The notes under the pieces: generated by a model
What the model saw: the letters and a program-made list of their open reading frames with translations, nothing else
Told to the model about the DNA's origin: nothing
The model's database searches: none
Part shown: piece by piece, positions 26,198-36,219 of the stretch
How the letters are laid out: every line of letters starts with the position of its first letter
How positions within the stretch are numbered: position 1 is the stretch's first letter
Source of the DNA: Acinetobacter corruptisaponis
GTDB lineage: Bacteria > Pseudomonadota > Gammaproteobacteria > Pseudomonadales > Moraxellaceae
Length of the DNA: 64,000 nucleotides
Assembly: GCF_030053775.1 (NCBI RefSeq)
Contig: NZ_CP125669.1
Span: forward strand, 3,219,962-3,283,961
Reading direction: 5' to 3'
Program-made: the position numbers and the translations under genes

Positions 26198-28180
26198 TTA
26201 TTTGGATGTTTGCTGGCTATTTAAGTAGGACAATATACGTTGCATGGCATCCATATCCTCAAAAATAATTGTAGTTTGCATATCATCTTTTTTAATGGTA
26301 TGTGGGGATTTTAGAGGAATCTGGAAATATTTCCAGCTACCATTACTGTTTTGGACATAACCATACAGCCAGGCGTATTCTTGGGTATAGGTGTATGAAT
26401 AGGTCTGACCCGTCCACCAATCATACCAGTTATAGCTTTGTTGTTCTGCTCCCTTAAAAGTGATGTCTTTGCTTGGTAAATTGTAGAATGTCATACCGCC
26501 AGTATTGGAGAGTTGGCTATAGTAACCTGACCAATCCTGATCATAAGCGGAGAAATAACCTTGAGCTTTGACCTGCACACTCATCAAGGCCTGTAAACTC
26601 GCTACTTGCCCACGTGTCAATGCAATATCCATAAGTTTTTGATAGGCAGCTTGGTCAAGCTTAAATTTGGCATTGGGATCAGTTGGATGAGTATATTTAA
26701 GAACGGCTGTACGTTGAGCATCCGTTAATGACTTCATTCCACTGAGTAAAGTTGTGATTTCAGCTTTGGTAAAGCCCTGTGGCGCAGTTAGTAATATTTG
26801 AGCTGATGCATCACGAGGTTTAGGGAAATTACCTGTCACATTAATATTAACAGTACTACATGAATTGGCTGGCTTTGTTCCTTGACCGACAACTGTACCA
26901 TCTGTAGTGATTAATGTGAAAGTAATCTCTTTACCTTTTGGAGCATTGTACAGTCCAGTTAGGTCTGTAGAATTTCTTAAATAGAATGTGTTATATCGGC
27001 CATAGTCTGAAAAATCAATATTGAGAAGAACGTATGGGGCAACAGAGAATGCCTTATTAAAGTTGATTGATAAAACAGGTGGGCATACTTCACTGTAATG
27101 CCAATCCAGATTCCAGTAAGACAGATGTTTCACCTTGTAGGTCACATCAAAATTACCAGTCGCATTTTGCTTGAATGTACCGACCAATTCTTTCTGCCAT
27201 AAACCATTTGCCTCGTTATGACTCCAGACAGGAATTTTATCGCCATCTTTAATGGGCTGGTTGGTTTCAGGATTGATTAAGCCAGCAGGAGCCTGAATAG
27301 TCATTTCACCTTGGGCATTTTCAAGTAAATGTGCTTTACGTCCTTGGCTATCCACAATGTCGACTGCCAATAAGCCCGCCGTGACAAAGTAGCCAGCCTG
27401 TGTATCCCATGAACTGGTTTGGCTGTTCCATGCAGTACGAACACGATCTGGGTTTAGACCACCTGGGAAGACCTCACCAATATTTTCAGTTTTGGGGCTA
27501 AAGTAACCAATACTGACCTGTAAATCACCAGTTAATGGTTCACCATTGTGGTCTTTCAGTACTGTGCCTGATGGCAGAGTAAAGGTCGCACTTGCACCTT
27601 TAGATGCAGTATCAGTTGTCGTCGCAGTGAGATTTAATGCGGTTGACAGGGTTCCTGTGCTATCCGCTTTGGCATCTTTCTGTACAGCTACTGCGACTCC
27701 AGCTGGTGGTTCAGCTTTATTGACTAGGTTGATTCGTATGAGTGTTAGATCTGAACCATTATATATAACATCAGTGCTTGAACTAAAATAACCATCTGCA
27801 CTGGCAACTAACCGTAATTTAACTGGATTTGCTACAGTAGCATTTTTAACTGCATCCGCTTTTAGAAAAATGGTTGTTGAACCTGTATCATGTTTATTAT
27901 CGGCACTACCAACGTTGGCACTTTCGTAAAGGTTGTCTCCAGTAACATCATCCGATGCGGTTAAGGTAACTTTCTGTGTAATTGGTTTTCCAGTTTTAGC
28001 ATCTATAAACTCTATAGGGATTGCGACACGTCCACCCAACATATCCACACTGACAATACGTGTTTCTGGAGTAGGTGGAGGTGTATTGTTTGCTGCCTGA
28101 TTTTCATTACCACCTCCACCGCAGGCAGTTAAAGTCAGCATGCAACTGAGTAATGTTGGAATAGAAAATTGTTTTTGCAT
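26198..28180 (-). CDS. Large putative lipoprotein
   Basis: 660 residues from the ATG at 28180, which follows AAGGGGAA; a longer frame would add 22 residues ahead of the signal. The signal peptide MQKQFSIPTLLSCMLTLTAC has a lipobox with C20 followed by GGGG, so it is exported and lipidated. The N-terminal half looks like beta-sandwich (repeated T/V-rich strands, PEGG-like loops). The C-terminal part is rich in Tyr and Trp (SYNWYDWWTGQTYSYTYTQEYAWLYGYVQ-like stretch near residue 600). No family recognised; probably a surface or periplasmic protein. Confidence 0.8.
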   Translation of the reverse strand: MQKQFSIPTLLSCMLTLTACGGGGNENQAANNTPPPTPETRIVSVDMLGGRVAIPIEFIDAKTGKPITQKVTLTASDDVTGDNLYESANVGSADNKHDTGSTTIFLKADAVKNATVANPVKLRLVASADGYFSSSTDVIYNGSDLTLIRINLVNKAEPPAGVAVAVQKDAKADSTGTLSTALNLTATTTDTASKGASATFTLPSGTVLKDHNGEPLTGDLQVSIGYFSPKTENIGEVFPGGLNPDRVRTAWNSQTSSWDTQAGYFVTAGLLAVDIVDSQGRKAHLLENAQGEMTIQAPAGLINPETNQPIKDGDKIPVWSHNEANGLWQKELVGTFKQNATGNFDVTYKVKHLSYWNLDWHYSEVCPPVLSINFNKAFSVAPYVLLNIDFSDYGRYNTFYLRNSTDLTGLYNAPKGKEITFTLITTDGTVVGQGTKPANSCSTVNINVTGNFPKPRDASAQILLTAPQGFTKAEITTLLSGMKSLTDAQRTAVLKYTHPTDPNAKFKLDQAAYQKLMDIALTRGQVASLQALMSVQVKAQGYFSAYDQDWSGYYSQLSNTGGMTFYNLPSKDITFKGAEQQSYNWYDWWTGQTYSYTYTQEYAWLYGYVQNSNGSWKYFQIPLKSPHTIKKDDMQTTIIFEDMDAMQRILSYLNSQQTSK

Positions 28181-28467
28181 AGTATTCCCCTTAATTGGAA
28201 TAATTTTTTGGTTTTCTTGATTAAATACCTCTTCTAATGTATTCAAGAGACAGAGGGATGCCTATTCCTCAAATGGGGAATGATTGAGAAATTTTTACTG
28301 AATTTATGATTTGAATTTCTAATTGTAAAAGAGAAAGGAATAAAGATTTTTTATAAAAACATTATAAATAAAGAGGAGTGGCTTGGTTGTGATAGTGGAA
28401 AAGCGGATATGGATAAGGGACTGCAACCAAAACAATCATTATTTTGATTGCAGAATAGAAAGATGGC

Positions 28468-28755
28468 TTAAGCGAATTTTGCTAAAACTTCCAGAAAACC
28501 TTCTTTTTGGCGAGGATATTGTGCGATGACATCGTGGATGCGTTGCCCCTCTGGATTGGTTGCATTCAGGTCACGGCCATCTGCCAGAAACTTGGTAATC
28601 AAACGCTCATAGTCATGTGGACGCATATGCTTGAACGCATGATAGAGCACATGGAAGTCAGCATTTACACCCGCTGGTGGAAGCTGGTTGAGGTAGGCAA
28701 ACACACGCTCATCTGACCATTCTTCATTGAAAGTTGCTGGCTGTGATAATGCCAT
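28468..28755 (-). CDS. PA4642-like small protein
   Basis: 95 residues. The start at 28755 follows GAGGAGATTGTC; an upstream ATG would add 12 poor residues. The sequence (MALSQPATFNEEWSDERVFAYLNQLPPAG, then a ...GRDLNATNPEGQ segment) resembles the conserved PA4642 family of Pseudomonadales, identified from memory. No catalytic motif. It lies downstream of minE on the same strand with 123 bases between them; function unknown. Confidence 0.7.
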   Translation of the reverse strand: MALSQPATFNEEWSDERVFAYLNQLPPAGVNADFHVLYHAFKHMRPHDYERLITKFLADGRDLNATNPEGQRIHDVIAQYPRQKEGFLEVLAKFA

Positions 28756-28878
28756 GACAATCTCCTCAGTTTTATAAAACAATAAAGGCAAAATCCTTGA
28801 AGTGGATGAAAGGAATGCTTTCCAAATCCACTCGCGTATTCTGCCTTTATTTGCGAAAAATCGCTAATGAAAAAACTT

Positions 28879-29151
28879 CTATCGTTCTTCAGGTAAATTG
28901 ATATTCATCTCAAGCATTTCGATATTTGCTTCTGAACGAACCTGCATTTGGATATGCTGTTCATCCACCCCACGCACATAACGACTCACGACCTGCATGA
29001 TTTCTTTCTTCATCTGGTCAATCTTGTCCTGGCTAAGACGACGGCCCAAGCCCTGTTCAGATGCAACAATTACTTTCAAACGGTCTTTGGCAGTTTGTGC
29101 ACTTGATGGTTTTTCATCACCGCTAAACAGTTTACTCCAGAATCCTGCCAT
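28879..29151 (-). CDS. minE: Cell division topological specificity factor MinE
   Basis: 90 residues. Stimulates MinD ATPase at the membrane and drives its pole-to-pole oscillation, so that the division inhibitor stays away from mid-cell. The anti-MinCD helix (DRLKVIVASEQ) is followed by a dimerising beta domain (IMQVVSRYV..., IEMLEMNINLPEE). Two bases after the minD stop, so coupled. Confidence 0.95.
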   Translation of the reverse strand: MAGFWSKLFSGDEKPSSAQTAKDRLKVIVASEQGLGRRLSQDKIDQMKKEIMQVVSRYVRGVDEQHIQMQVRSEANIEMLEMNINLPEER

Positions 29152-29153
29152 AG

Positions 29154-29975
29154 TTACGCTCCAAATAGTCTAGCCAACCAACCTTTTGGCTGCACTGCAA
29201 TGTGTCGATAAGGACGGTCTTCGCCAAGGAAACGGGCAACCAGATCGTCATAGGCTTGCCCAGCTTTTGCTTCTGGATAAAGAATCACAGGTTTACCTTC
29301 GTTCGATGCCTGTAGCACGCTTGGACACTCTGGAATCACGCCCAAAGTCGGAACACGTAAAATATCTTTAGAAATATCATCAATGGTCAGCATTTCCTGT
29401 TTATCTGCACGCTCAGGATTGAAACGTGTGATACACAGGTGCTTACGGATACGACCTTCATTTTGCTCAACTTTTTTGGTCTTGCTGTCAAGCATACCAA
29501 TAATACGGTCAGAGTCACGGACTGATGAAATCTCAGGGTTGGTGACAATGATGGCTTCATCCGCATGGTACATGGCTAGAATCGCACCACGTTCAATACC
29601 CGCAGGAGAGTCACAGATGATGTAGTCAAATTCCTGTGAAAGCTCGTCGATGACGCGTGCCACACCTTCATCACTCAAAGCATCTTTATCACGTGTTTGT
29701 GATGCAGGCAAAATGAACAGGTTTTCAATGTCTTTATCACGGATCAGTGCTTGCTGTAGGCGGGCTTCATTATTGATGACATTGACAAAGTCATAAACCA
29801 CACGGCGCTCACAGCCCATAATCAAATCAAGGTTACGTAAACCCACATCGAAATCAATCACAACAGTTTTATGACCACGTAGGGCTAAACCCGTTGCAAA
29901 AGATGCACTTGTTGTAGTTTTACCTACACCACCTTTGCCTGACGTTACGACAACAATTTTGGCCACCGAATCCAC
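29154..29975 (-). CDS. minD: Septum site-determining ATPase MinD
   Basis: 273 residues; membrane-bound ATPase that recruits MinC and MinE. Deviant Walker A SGKGGVGKTTTSA (about 12-24) with the signature lysine, switch motif DFDVGLRNLD (about 41-50), DSPAGIE Walker B region and a C-terminal amphipathic helix (PKGWLARLFGA) for membrane binding. Middle gene of minCDE. Confidence 0.97.
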   Translation of the reverse strand: MDSVAKIVVVTSGKGGVGKTTTSASFATGLALRGHKTVVIDFDVGLRNLDLIMGCERRVVYDFVNVINNEARLQQALIRDKDIENLFILPASQTRDKDALSDEGVARVIDELSQEFDYIICDSPAGIERGAILAMYHADEAIIVTNPEISSVRDSDRIIGMLDSKTKKVEQNEGRIRKHLCITRFNPERADKQEMLTIDDISKDILRVPTLGVIPECPSVLQASNEGKPVILYPEAKAGQAYDDLVARFLGEDRPYRHIAVQPKGWLARLFGA

Positions 29976-30039
29976 TCCTATTTATGGTCATACGCCCCTA
30001 AAAGGGCTTTTTGGTGCTTTTTTGACTTAATCAGTTAAG

Positions 30040-30759
30040 TTAAAACTGTAAGGGTTCAAATTCAAGCTCTTGCTTGTTATTTAAATAAATATGTACAGGT
30101 TTTTTGATCATATCTTTGGGGATATCATCCGCCACACAATAGGTTCCTGCAATCGAGATCAGTTCCGCTTCCAAAGAATTGCAAAAAATGCGTGCTGAGC
30201 TATGTCCACCTGCGCCTGCAATGACTCTACCACGGGCATTGCCATAGATGTGAATATTTCCAGATGCAATGACTTCTGATCCACTATTCATGCCAGCATT
30301 CAGGATAATATCGCCCTGATCCTGTACCAAAGACTGGCCTGTACGCAAAATCTCATCATGATAAGAGGTGACATGCGTAACCGATGTGTTTTTTTGTGGT
30401 GTTTGTATTGCAACACTATCGGCTGTTTTTTCAGGGGCATGGTCAACGACCTGCTCTTTAGAGGCCCTGATGCGCTGCAAGGGCTGATCCGTAGGCAGAA
30501 CAGGGAACTGGATTGCACGTGCCTCATCTCCCAAGATACCATCGATCACCGCCATTGGCTGTAAACCCAAATCAATTAACAGTTGAATCAAGGCGATCAG
30601 CTCTTGCTCGACGGTACTGTCAATGATGACCAACGTCCCTAAATAAGAACCCTCATTGAGTGTGCTTGTCAGTTGCTGTCGGATTGCAGCATGGTCATTT
30701 GTGTCGAAAGTCAGTCGACTAAAATTCACCATTCTGCCCGTAATCCGTATATCAGCCAT
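30040..30759 (-). CDS. minC: Septum site-determining protein MinC
   Basis: 239 residues. Inhibitor of FtsZ assembly. N-terminal domain up to about residue 110, a linker with Lys/Gln/Thr, then the beta-helix C-domain with the typical [39 protein letters not shown] repeat region that binds MinD and dimerises. First gene of the operon; 64 bases before minD. Confidence 0.96.
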   Translation of the reverse strand: MADIRITGRMVNFSRLTFDTNDHAAIRQQLTSTLNEGSYLGTLVIIDSTVEQELIALIQLLIDLGLQPMAVIDGILGDEARAIQFPVLPTDQPLQRIRASKEQVVDHAPEKTADSVAIQTPQKNTSVTHVTSYHDEILRTGQSLVQDQGDIILNAGMNSGSEVIASGNIHIYGNARGRVIAGAGGHSSARIFCNSLEAELISIAGTYCVADDIPKDMIKKPVHIYLNNKQELEFEPLQF

Positions 30760-30887
30760 AATTTATCCTTCAGGGCTTTTTTAAGCACTCTATTGTATAA
30801 GGGCAATTGCCCTGCATATGTTGTAAATAAGAGCAAATGCTAGAACAAATTACAGTAATTCTCTAGCTTGATTGGTAAATTTTCTTG

Positions 30888-31949
30888 TCAACTTTCTGAT
30901 TTTTTATCCAATTGATCGTATTCCTGCAAAGTTTGCTGCCACTGTTTCACCTTGACCTGCTTTCGTATCGCTTCAAGGCTTTCAAATACCACGGATTCCA
31001 CCAGCTCTTCCAGATATTGGTTGTCAATGTTCAGTTCACTGACCTTTTCTGCGATAAGTTGATAGTTTTCATTGGGGCGATTTGGGGAACCTACTGTAAA
31101 TGGCTCAATTAAACCCGCACTAATATTCTCCCCCAGACGTTGTCCAATACTCTGAATCTGCTGTTCAATCCGTCCCCCGACAATTGGAATCAAACGCAGC
31201 AGTTGTGTCAGCTCAGGTGTATCCTCAATCGCCTGATTAACGATGATGCCCACTTTCTGAGTAATCACAGGCTGTTGCTGCTGCAATGCCTTGGCTAGCG
31301 ATTCCTGTAGCATGGAGGCAAGGGTGACTGTAAACAATTCGCGATGATGATCAACAAGATCGTGGATAATCTTTTTGTGCGTGGAGCTGGTTTCAAGTTC
31401 ATGTCTGACACCATCAATCACGGTGATCACCACACGGTCAGACAGTTCTTCCATGATCACACGGTAATAAAACATCGCCTTAATGCGGATATTGTCTGGG
31501 ATGACCTTGTAGCCAAGTTCATATAAACGGTAGGCGATGATACCTGCACGAAATAGACGTAGAAAACGCAGGTGTGGAATGATGGCTAGAATTTCATACC
31601 AATGGATAAAGGGAAAGAACCACCAGCGTGCATGATGTTTTTGCACAATTGAGAGCAGCCAGCGTACCACCAGCTCAATGATTAAAAAAATAATAAACCA
31701 TGCTTCAGTGGTAATCACCCAGGGATGTAAATATGTACGATAGAACTCAAGGACACTGGGAAGGTGGATCGTGTTGAAAAACCATTCCCCGATGTTGCTC
31801 ATGAGGAAAAAGTTCATGCCCAGACAGAACAGATTGAAAACAATAATAAAGACCATGAAAATGTCATAGGCGAGGAATAGCTTAAAAAACTTACTATTCG
31901 GATTCACATAGCTATATTTAGAGTTTTGTCCTGAGTCCTGCTGGGTCAT
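30888..31949 (-). CDS. Putative membrane protein with an ion-channel-like voltage sensor
   Basis: 353 residues. Three or four membrane helices (about 22-48, 80-100 and 115-140). The last is followed by RFLRLFRAGIIAYRLYELG, a row of arginines every third or fourth residue like an S4 voltage sensor. There is no K+ selectivity filter (TVGYG) visible. The C-terminal 200 residues are cytoplasmic and helical. It may be a relative of ion transporters that has lost the pore, or a membrane sensor. It lies between minC and an acyltransferase on the same strand. Confidence 0.65.
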   Translation of the reverse strand: MTQQDSGQNSKYSYVNPNSKFFKLFLAYDIFMVFIIVFNLFCLGMNFFLMSNIGEWFFNTIHLPSVLEFYRTYLHPWVITTEAWFIIFLIIELVVRWLLSIVQKHHARWWFFPFIHWYEILAIIPHLRFLRLFRAGIIAYRLYELGYKVIPDNIRIKAMFYYRVIMEELSDRVVITVIDGVRHELETSSTHKKIIHDLVDHHRELFTVTLASMLQESLAKALQQQQPVITQKVGIIVNQAIEDTPELTQLLRLIPIVGGRIEQQIQSIGQRLGENISAGLIEPFTVGSPNRPNENYQLIAEKVSELNIDNQYLEELVESVVFESLEAIRKQVKVKQWQQTLQEYDQLDKKSES

Positions 31950-31973
31950 GTTCTTGTTTAATCCCTAAAGAAA

Positions 31974-32891
31974 TTATGGCTTGTATTTGGATTTCATTTC
32001 AGTAATGAGTTGATCTTTTTCAGTCCAGACCTGATCCACCCAGTTTTGGAAACGTTCCCGATAAACAGGATCATCTTCATAGTTACCACCCACCACCCAG
32101 TCAGGAATGTCAATTTGACGTAAATCCACTGCAATGCGCGGAACATCGCCAAGCCAGAAATCCCCATAATCTGGTACGCCGTCTGGGTAGACAATGGTCA
32201 TGTCAACCAGTGCATCAATCTTATCTCCCAGAATATTCAAGGCTAATGCCAGACCGCCTGCTTTAGGCTTGAGCAGGTTTTTATATGGGGATTGCTGCTG
32301 TGCATGCTTTTCTGGAGTGAAACGTGTGCCTTCCAGATAGTTTAATAGGGTAAATGGCTGGCTCAATAACTGTTCGCAGGCTTTACGCGCCTCAAACATA
32401 TCGCGTGACTTCAGTTCAGGATTTTTTGCAATCTGTTCCTTGGTATGGCGCTTCATCATGGGGAAGCCCAGGATTTTAAATGCCTGACCCACAAACGGAA
32501 TGAAAATAAGTTCCCATTTGGTAAAGAAACGGGTGAGGGGCATGCGGGTTAAACCAAAATACTGGTTCACCGTGGTGTCCACCCAGCTTTGATGATTGCA
32601 GATCATCATATAGCGACCCTGTAAATTGAGGTTGAGCTTTTCATCAATGCTGATGTCCCATTTCAGGTTTGGGAGTACCTGTTCAATCAACTGGTTATTT
32701 ACGCCAATCCAGCTATTGGCCAATTGAATATTGGTTTCGTCTACTTTTTTTGATTTTTTAAACAGCTTGGTAAAACCGAGTGCCAAAACAGGGGGACCAT
32801 GTAAAAACGTGCTTCCTGTAATGACCGAACCAACCGTGAGTCCTTTACTGACTTTTTGCAATAAGGATGCTTTTTTATGGGCAGTAGACAT
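31974..32891 (-). CDS. 1-acyl-glycerol-3-phosphate acyltransferase-like protein
   Basis: 305 residues. The PlsC-type acyltransferase motif NHQSWVD (about 97-103) gives the catalytic H-x4-D, and LEGTR (about 178-182) is the substrate-binding motif. An N-terminal hydrophobic stretch (VSKGLTVGSVITGSTFLHGPPVLALGF) can anchor it in the inner membrane. Similar to E. coli YihG, which acylates lysophospholipids with special fatty acids; the exact substrate is not known here. 24 bases upstream of the channel-like gene, probably one operon. Confidence 0.82.
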   Translation of the reverse strand: MSTAHKKASLLQKVSKGLTVGSVITGSTFLHGPPVLALGFTKLFKKSKKVDETNIQLANSWIGVNNQLIEQVLPNLKWDISIDEKLNLNLQGRYMMICNHQSWVDTTVNQYFGLTRMPLTRFFTKWELIFIPFVGQAFKILGFPMMKRHTKEQIAKNPELKSRDMFEARKACEQLLSQPFTLLNYLEGTRFTPEKHAQQQSPYKNLLKPKAGGLALALNILGDKIDALVDMTIVYPDGVPDYGDFWLGDVPRIAVDLRQIDIPDWVVGGNYEDDPVYRERFQNWVDQVWTEKDQLITEMKSKYKP

Positions 32892-33278
32892 AAATCTAAC
32901 CTTGAGTGCAGAGATTTAAAAAGATGTTCCAACTATAAACAACGGAAATTGAAATACAACTGTATATTTGAAGATGTTGACATTTTTTATGGATTTACCC
33001 ATTTTCCGCAATTTTAGTCCACTTTATCATAAGTGAAGCATCGGGCATTTGACGTATAAAGTTCTTAAAAACTTTTATTGAGACATATGTCTCGTATTTT
33101 TAGAAATACGATAAATTGAAAACAATGGAGAGAATATGAGGATTTTATGAAGTAAAATGCATCAAAATATTACAAAAAGATAAATAAATTGTTTATTATT
33201 AACAAAATATCAATGGTCTAGCTGAATTTTCTCATTCATTATTTCATCAGACAAAAATACATAGACAGGAGCTACGCA
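32892..33278. other. Intergenic region with two adjoining palindromes
   Basis: 387 AT-rich bases between divergent genes. The main feature is a perfect 14-base palindrome GAGACATATGTCTC (33080-33093) directly joined to TCGTATTT-TTAG-AAATACGA (33092-33111). The rest shows no gene. A short RBS-like GGAGCT precedes the next start codon. Confidence 0.55.
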
Positions 33279-33932
33279 ATGCGTGCATTAGTAATTTCAA
33301 CACTCGTTGGGGCTGGATTGGTACTTTCTGGTTGCCAGACTACAGGTAATAACATTGGTGGCGTAGAATATGATAAAGCTGCCCTCGGTGCACTGATTGG
33401 TGCGGCGGCAGGTTATGGTGTATCCAAGGGTAATGCAAACAAGGCTTCACAAAACAACCGTGCGGCTGCAATTGGTGCGATTCTTGGTGGTGCTGGTGGT
33501 TTGTATCTCGACAATAAAGAGAAGAAACTACGTCAACAAATGGCTGGTACAGGTGTGGAAGTAGGCCGTAACCCAGATGGTTCTGTGCAGTTGATTATGC
33601 CAGGCAGCATTACATTTGACACCAACAAGTCAAACATCAAGCCAAACTTCTATGGCACCTTGAACAAAGTGGCGCAAACTTTGGCTGAAGATAACAAGAG
33701 TGCGATTCTTGTAACTGGTTATACAGACAATACAGGTAATGACTCAATCAACATCCCATTGTCTCAAGCGCGTGCTCAGTCAGTAAGAAGCTATTTGGCA
33801 AGTCAGGGTGTATCAGCGGGCCGTATTGATGCGCAAGGTTATGGTTCATCAAACCCAATCGCAGACAACAGCACTGCTTCTGGTCGTGAACAAAACCGCC
33901 GTGTTGAAATCAGCATTTATGCAAAACAGTAA
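33279..33932 (+). CDS. OmpA family lipoprotein (YiaD-like)
   Basis: 217 residues. Signal peptide with lipobox LSGC (C19), then a glycine-zipper region (GALIGAAAGYGVSKG, GAILGGAGGLYLD, about 46-84) and an OmpA-like peptidoglycan-binding domain (about 100-215: ITFDTNKSNIKP, VTGYTDNTGNDSINIPLSQARA, NRRVEI). It should be an outer-membrane lipoprotein that holds on to the cell wall. Start after AGGAGC. Closed by a UUCG-tetraloop terminator. Confidence 0.9.
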   Translation: MRALVISTLVGAGLVLSGCQTTGNNIGGVEYDKAALGALIGAAAGYGVSKGNANKASQNNRAAAIGAILGGAGGLYLDNKEKKLRQQMAGTGVEVGRNPDGSVQLIMPGSITFDTNKSNIKPNFYGTLNKVAQTLAEDNKSAILVTGYTDNTGNDSINIPLSQARAQSVRSYLASQGVSAGRIDAQGYGSSNPIADNSTASGREQNRRVEISIYAKQ

Positions 33933-33953
33933 TCTTCTTTACTGATTTGTGGG

Positions 33954-33977
33954 AAGCCAGCTTCGGCTGGTTTTTTA
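33954..33977 (+). terminator. Terminator of the OmpA-like lipoprotein gene
   Basis: AAGCCAGC-TTCG-GCTGGTTT with a C(UUCG)G tetraloop and T-run. Confidence 0.88.
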
Positions 33978-34156
33978 TTGCCTAAAATTAGGGTGGTGGA
34001 ATATTTAATATAACTGGTGCGACGAGTGGCGACGTATGGGGTGAGCGAGGCATCATAATTTATACATATCCTGAGATTTAGGATTAGGATTCTAAAACGG
34101 AGATGTCTATACTTAGTCTCGCAAAATCGGGCTCAAAAAACGAGGGGTATGTACGG

Positions 34157-36196
34157 ATGTCGACTGGTAGTCAACTCAATGACAAGCAATATGAAGCCAT
34201 GAAATATGTTCAAGGGCCTTTGTTGGTGCTTGCAGGAGCAGGTTCTGGTAAAACATCTGTGATTACCCAAAAAATTGCCTATTTGGTTAAGCAATGTGGG
34301 ATACCTGCCTACCGTATTACCGCGATGACCTTTACCAATAAGGCCGCACGTGAGATGAAAGAGCGTGTGGGGAAACTACTTTCCCGTGAAGAGGCCAAAG
34401 GACTTTCCGTTTCAACGTTTCATACGTTCGGCTTGAATTTATTACGTTTGGAACTTAAACATTTACCGCTTAAAAATAATTTTTCCATTTTAGATGCTGA
34501 TGACTGCAAACGTATCCTGATGGACTTGATGCAGCGTGACAACCTGTCTGGTGCGGAGAGTAAGGAACTCATTGCCAAGGCAATGAAGAAGATTTCAGAC
34601 TGGAAGAATGATCTCATCATTCCTGAACAGGCGCATTCGGTTTGTGAAACGGTTGAAGATGTTCAGCTTGCCCATTTGTATCAACTCTATGAACGTAACC
34701 TGCGTGCCTATAATGCGGTTGATTTTGATGACTTGATCGTGATGCCAACCCGCTTGCTTCAGGAAAATGCTGAGGTGCGAGAAAAATGGCAAAACCGTGT
34801 CCGTTATTTATTGGTGGATGAATATCAGGATACCAACACCGCACAATATACGCTGGTCAAGCTTCTGGTTGGAGTGATGGGGCAATTCACAGCCGTTGGT
34901 GATGATGACCAGTCCATTTACGCATGGCGTGGAGCAAAGCCTGAAAACATGGCGTTGCTGAAAGAAGATTTTCATAATTTAAACGTGATCAAGCTGGAGC
35001 AAAACTATCGCTCCACCAGCCGTATCCTCAAAGCAGCCAATGCCGTTATTGGAAACAATCCACATATCTTTGACAAGAAATTGTGGAGTGACAAGGGACA
35101 TGGTGAAACCATTCGGATTATCACCTGTTTAAATGACGATGATGAAGCTGAACGGGTGGTAAAAGACCTGATTACACATAAACTGATGAATGGCAAAAGC
35201 TGGAAAGACTACGCAATTTTATATCGCGGCAACTTTCAGGCACGGGTTCTGGAAACCCAACTGCGCCAAATGCAGATTCCTTACAAATTGTCAGGTGGTC
35301 AATCATTCTTCGCCCGCGCCGAAATTAAGGATGTGATGAGCTATTTACGCTTAATTATCAATCCTGAAGATGACAGCGCATTTTTACGCATTATTAACAC
35401 GCCAAAACGTGCGATTGGGCCTGTGACTTTGGAAAAGCTGGGTTTGTTTGCACAGGAAAATACCTTATCGCTGTTAACTGCTTCTTCGGATCAACGGCTG
35501 TCAATGGTGTTGCCAAAGAAAGCGGCCACACAGTTGCATGAGTTTGCAGATTTTATTGCAACCTTTACCCGTGAACTGTTGGATGATGATGAACCTGTGC
35601 CTAAAGTTCGCCAGATGATCAACGAGGCAGGCTATATTGATTATGTACGTGAACAGGCTGCGACCCCTGCACAGGAAAAAACCAAACTCGACAATATCGA
35701 GAGTCTATATACCAGTATTCAAAACCTGATTAATCGTGCTGATGATGTTGATGAGAAAAATATTGAAAGCGTGATTCGTAAACTGGTGTTGCTGGATTTG
35801 CTGGAGCAGCAGCAAGAAGAGGAAGATACCGACAAGGTTAACTTATTGACCTTACATGCGGCAAAAGGTCTGGAATTTCCGTATGTGTATATGATTGGTC
35901 TGGAAGAAGAGTTATTGCCCCATAAAAACTCGATTGCGGCTGAAACGATTGAGGAAGAACGCCGTTTAATGTATGTGGGAATTACCCGTGCGCGTCAGGG
36001 CCTAACCCTGACTTTGGCAGAGCAACGCAAGAATGGTGGGCAGATGCGTCAAATGACTCCAAGCCGTTTTCTGGATGAATTACCACAGGATGAACTGGAG
36101 TGGCATGGTCGTAAAAAGAAACTTGCCCCTAATGTTGATCCAAAAGAACAGGCTCAACAGCATCTCGCCAATTTAAGAGCTTTATTGAAACGTTAA
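34157..36196 (+). CDS. rep: ATP-dependent DNA helicase Rep
   Basis: UvrD/Rep-type 3'-5' superfamily 1 helicase, 679 residues from the ATG at 34157. Walker A LAGAGSGKTS at about 25-34, VDEYQDTN (motif II), DDQSIYAWRGA (motif III), QNYRS (motif IV), LLTLHAAKGLEF (motif V) and YVGITRARQ (motif VI). Helps forks past bound proteins and during restart. ATG at 34157 has GAGGGG at a good distance; the ATG at 34103 abuts GGAG too closely and was rejected. Confidence 0.94.
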   Translation: MSTGSQLNDKQYEAMKYVQGPLLVLAGAGSGKTSVITQKIAYLVKQCGIPAYRITAMTFTNKAAREMKERVGKLLSREEAKGLSVSTFHTFGLNLLRLELKHLPLKNNFSILDADDCKRILMDLMQRDNLSGAESKELIAKAMKKISDWKNDLIIPEQAHSVCETVEDVQLAHLYQLYERNLRAYNAVDFDDLIVMPTRLLQENAEVREKWQNRVRYLLVDEYQDTNTAQYTLVKLLVGVMGQFTAVGDDDQSIYAWRGAKPENMALLKEDFHNLNVIKLEQNYRSTSRILKAANAVIGNNPHIFDKKLWSDKGHGETIRIITCLNDDDEAERVVKDLITHKLMNGKSWKDYAILYRGNFQARVLETQLRQMQIPYKLSGGQSFFARAEIKDVMSYLRLIINPEDDSAFLRIINTPKRAIGPVTLEKLGLFAQENTLSLLTASSDQRLSMVLPKKAATQLHEFADFIATFTRELLDDDEPVPKVRQMINEAGYIDYVREQAATPAQEKTKLDNIESLYTSIQNLINRADDVDEKNIESVIRKLVLLDLLEQQQEEEDTDKVNLLTLHAAKGLEFPYVYMIGLEEELLPHKNSIAAETIEEERRLMYVGITRARQGLTLTLAEQRKNGGQMRQMTPSRFLDELPQDELEWHGRKKKLAPNVDPKEQAQQHLANLRALLKR

Positions 36197-36219
36197 TAAA
36201 TCATCAGTAGGAATTTGTC

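Noticed and set aside
34103..34156. Upstream start for rep
   Set aside because: GGAG touches the ATG with no spacing, while the ATG at 34157 has a well-spaced GAGGGG and gives the usual Rep N-terminus.
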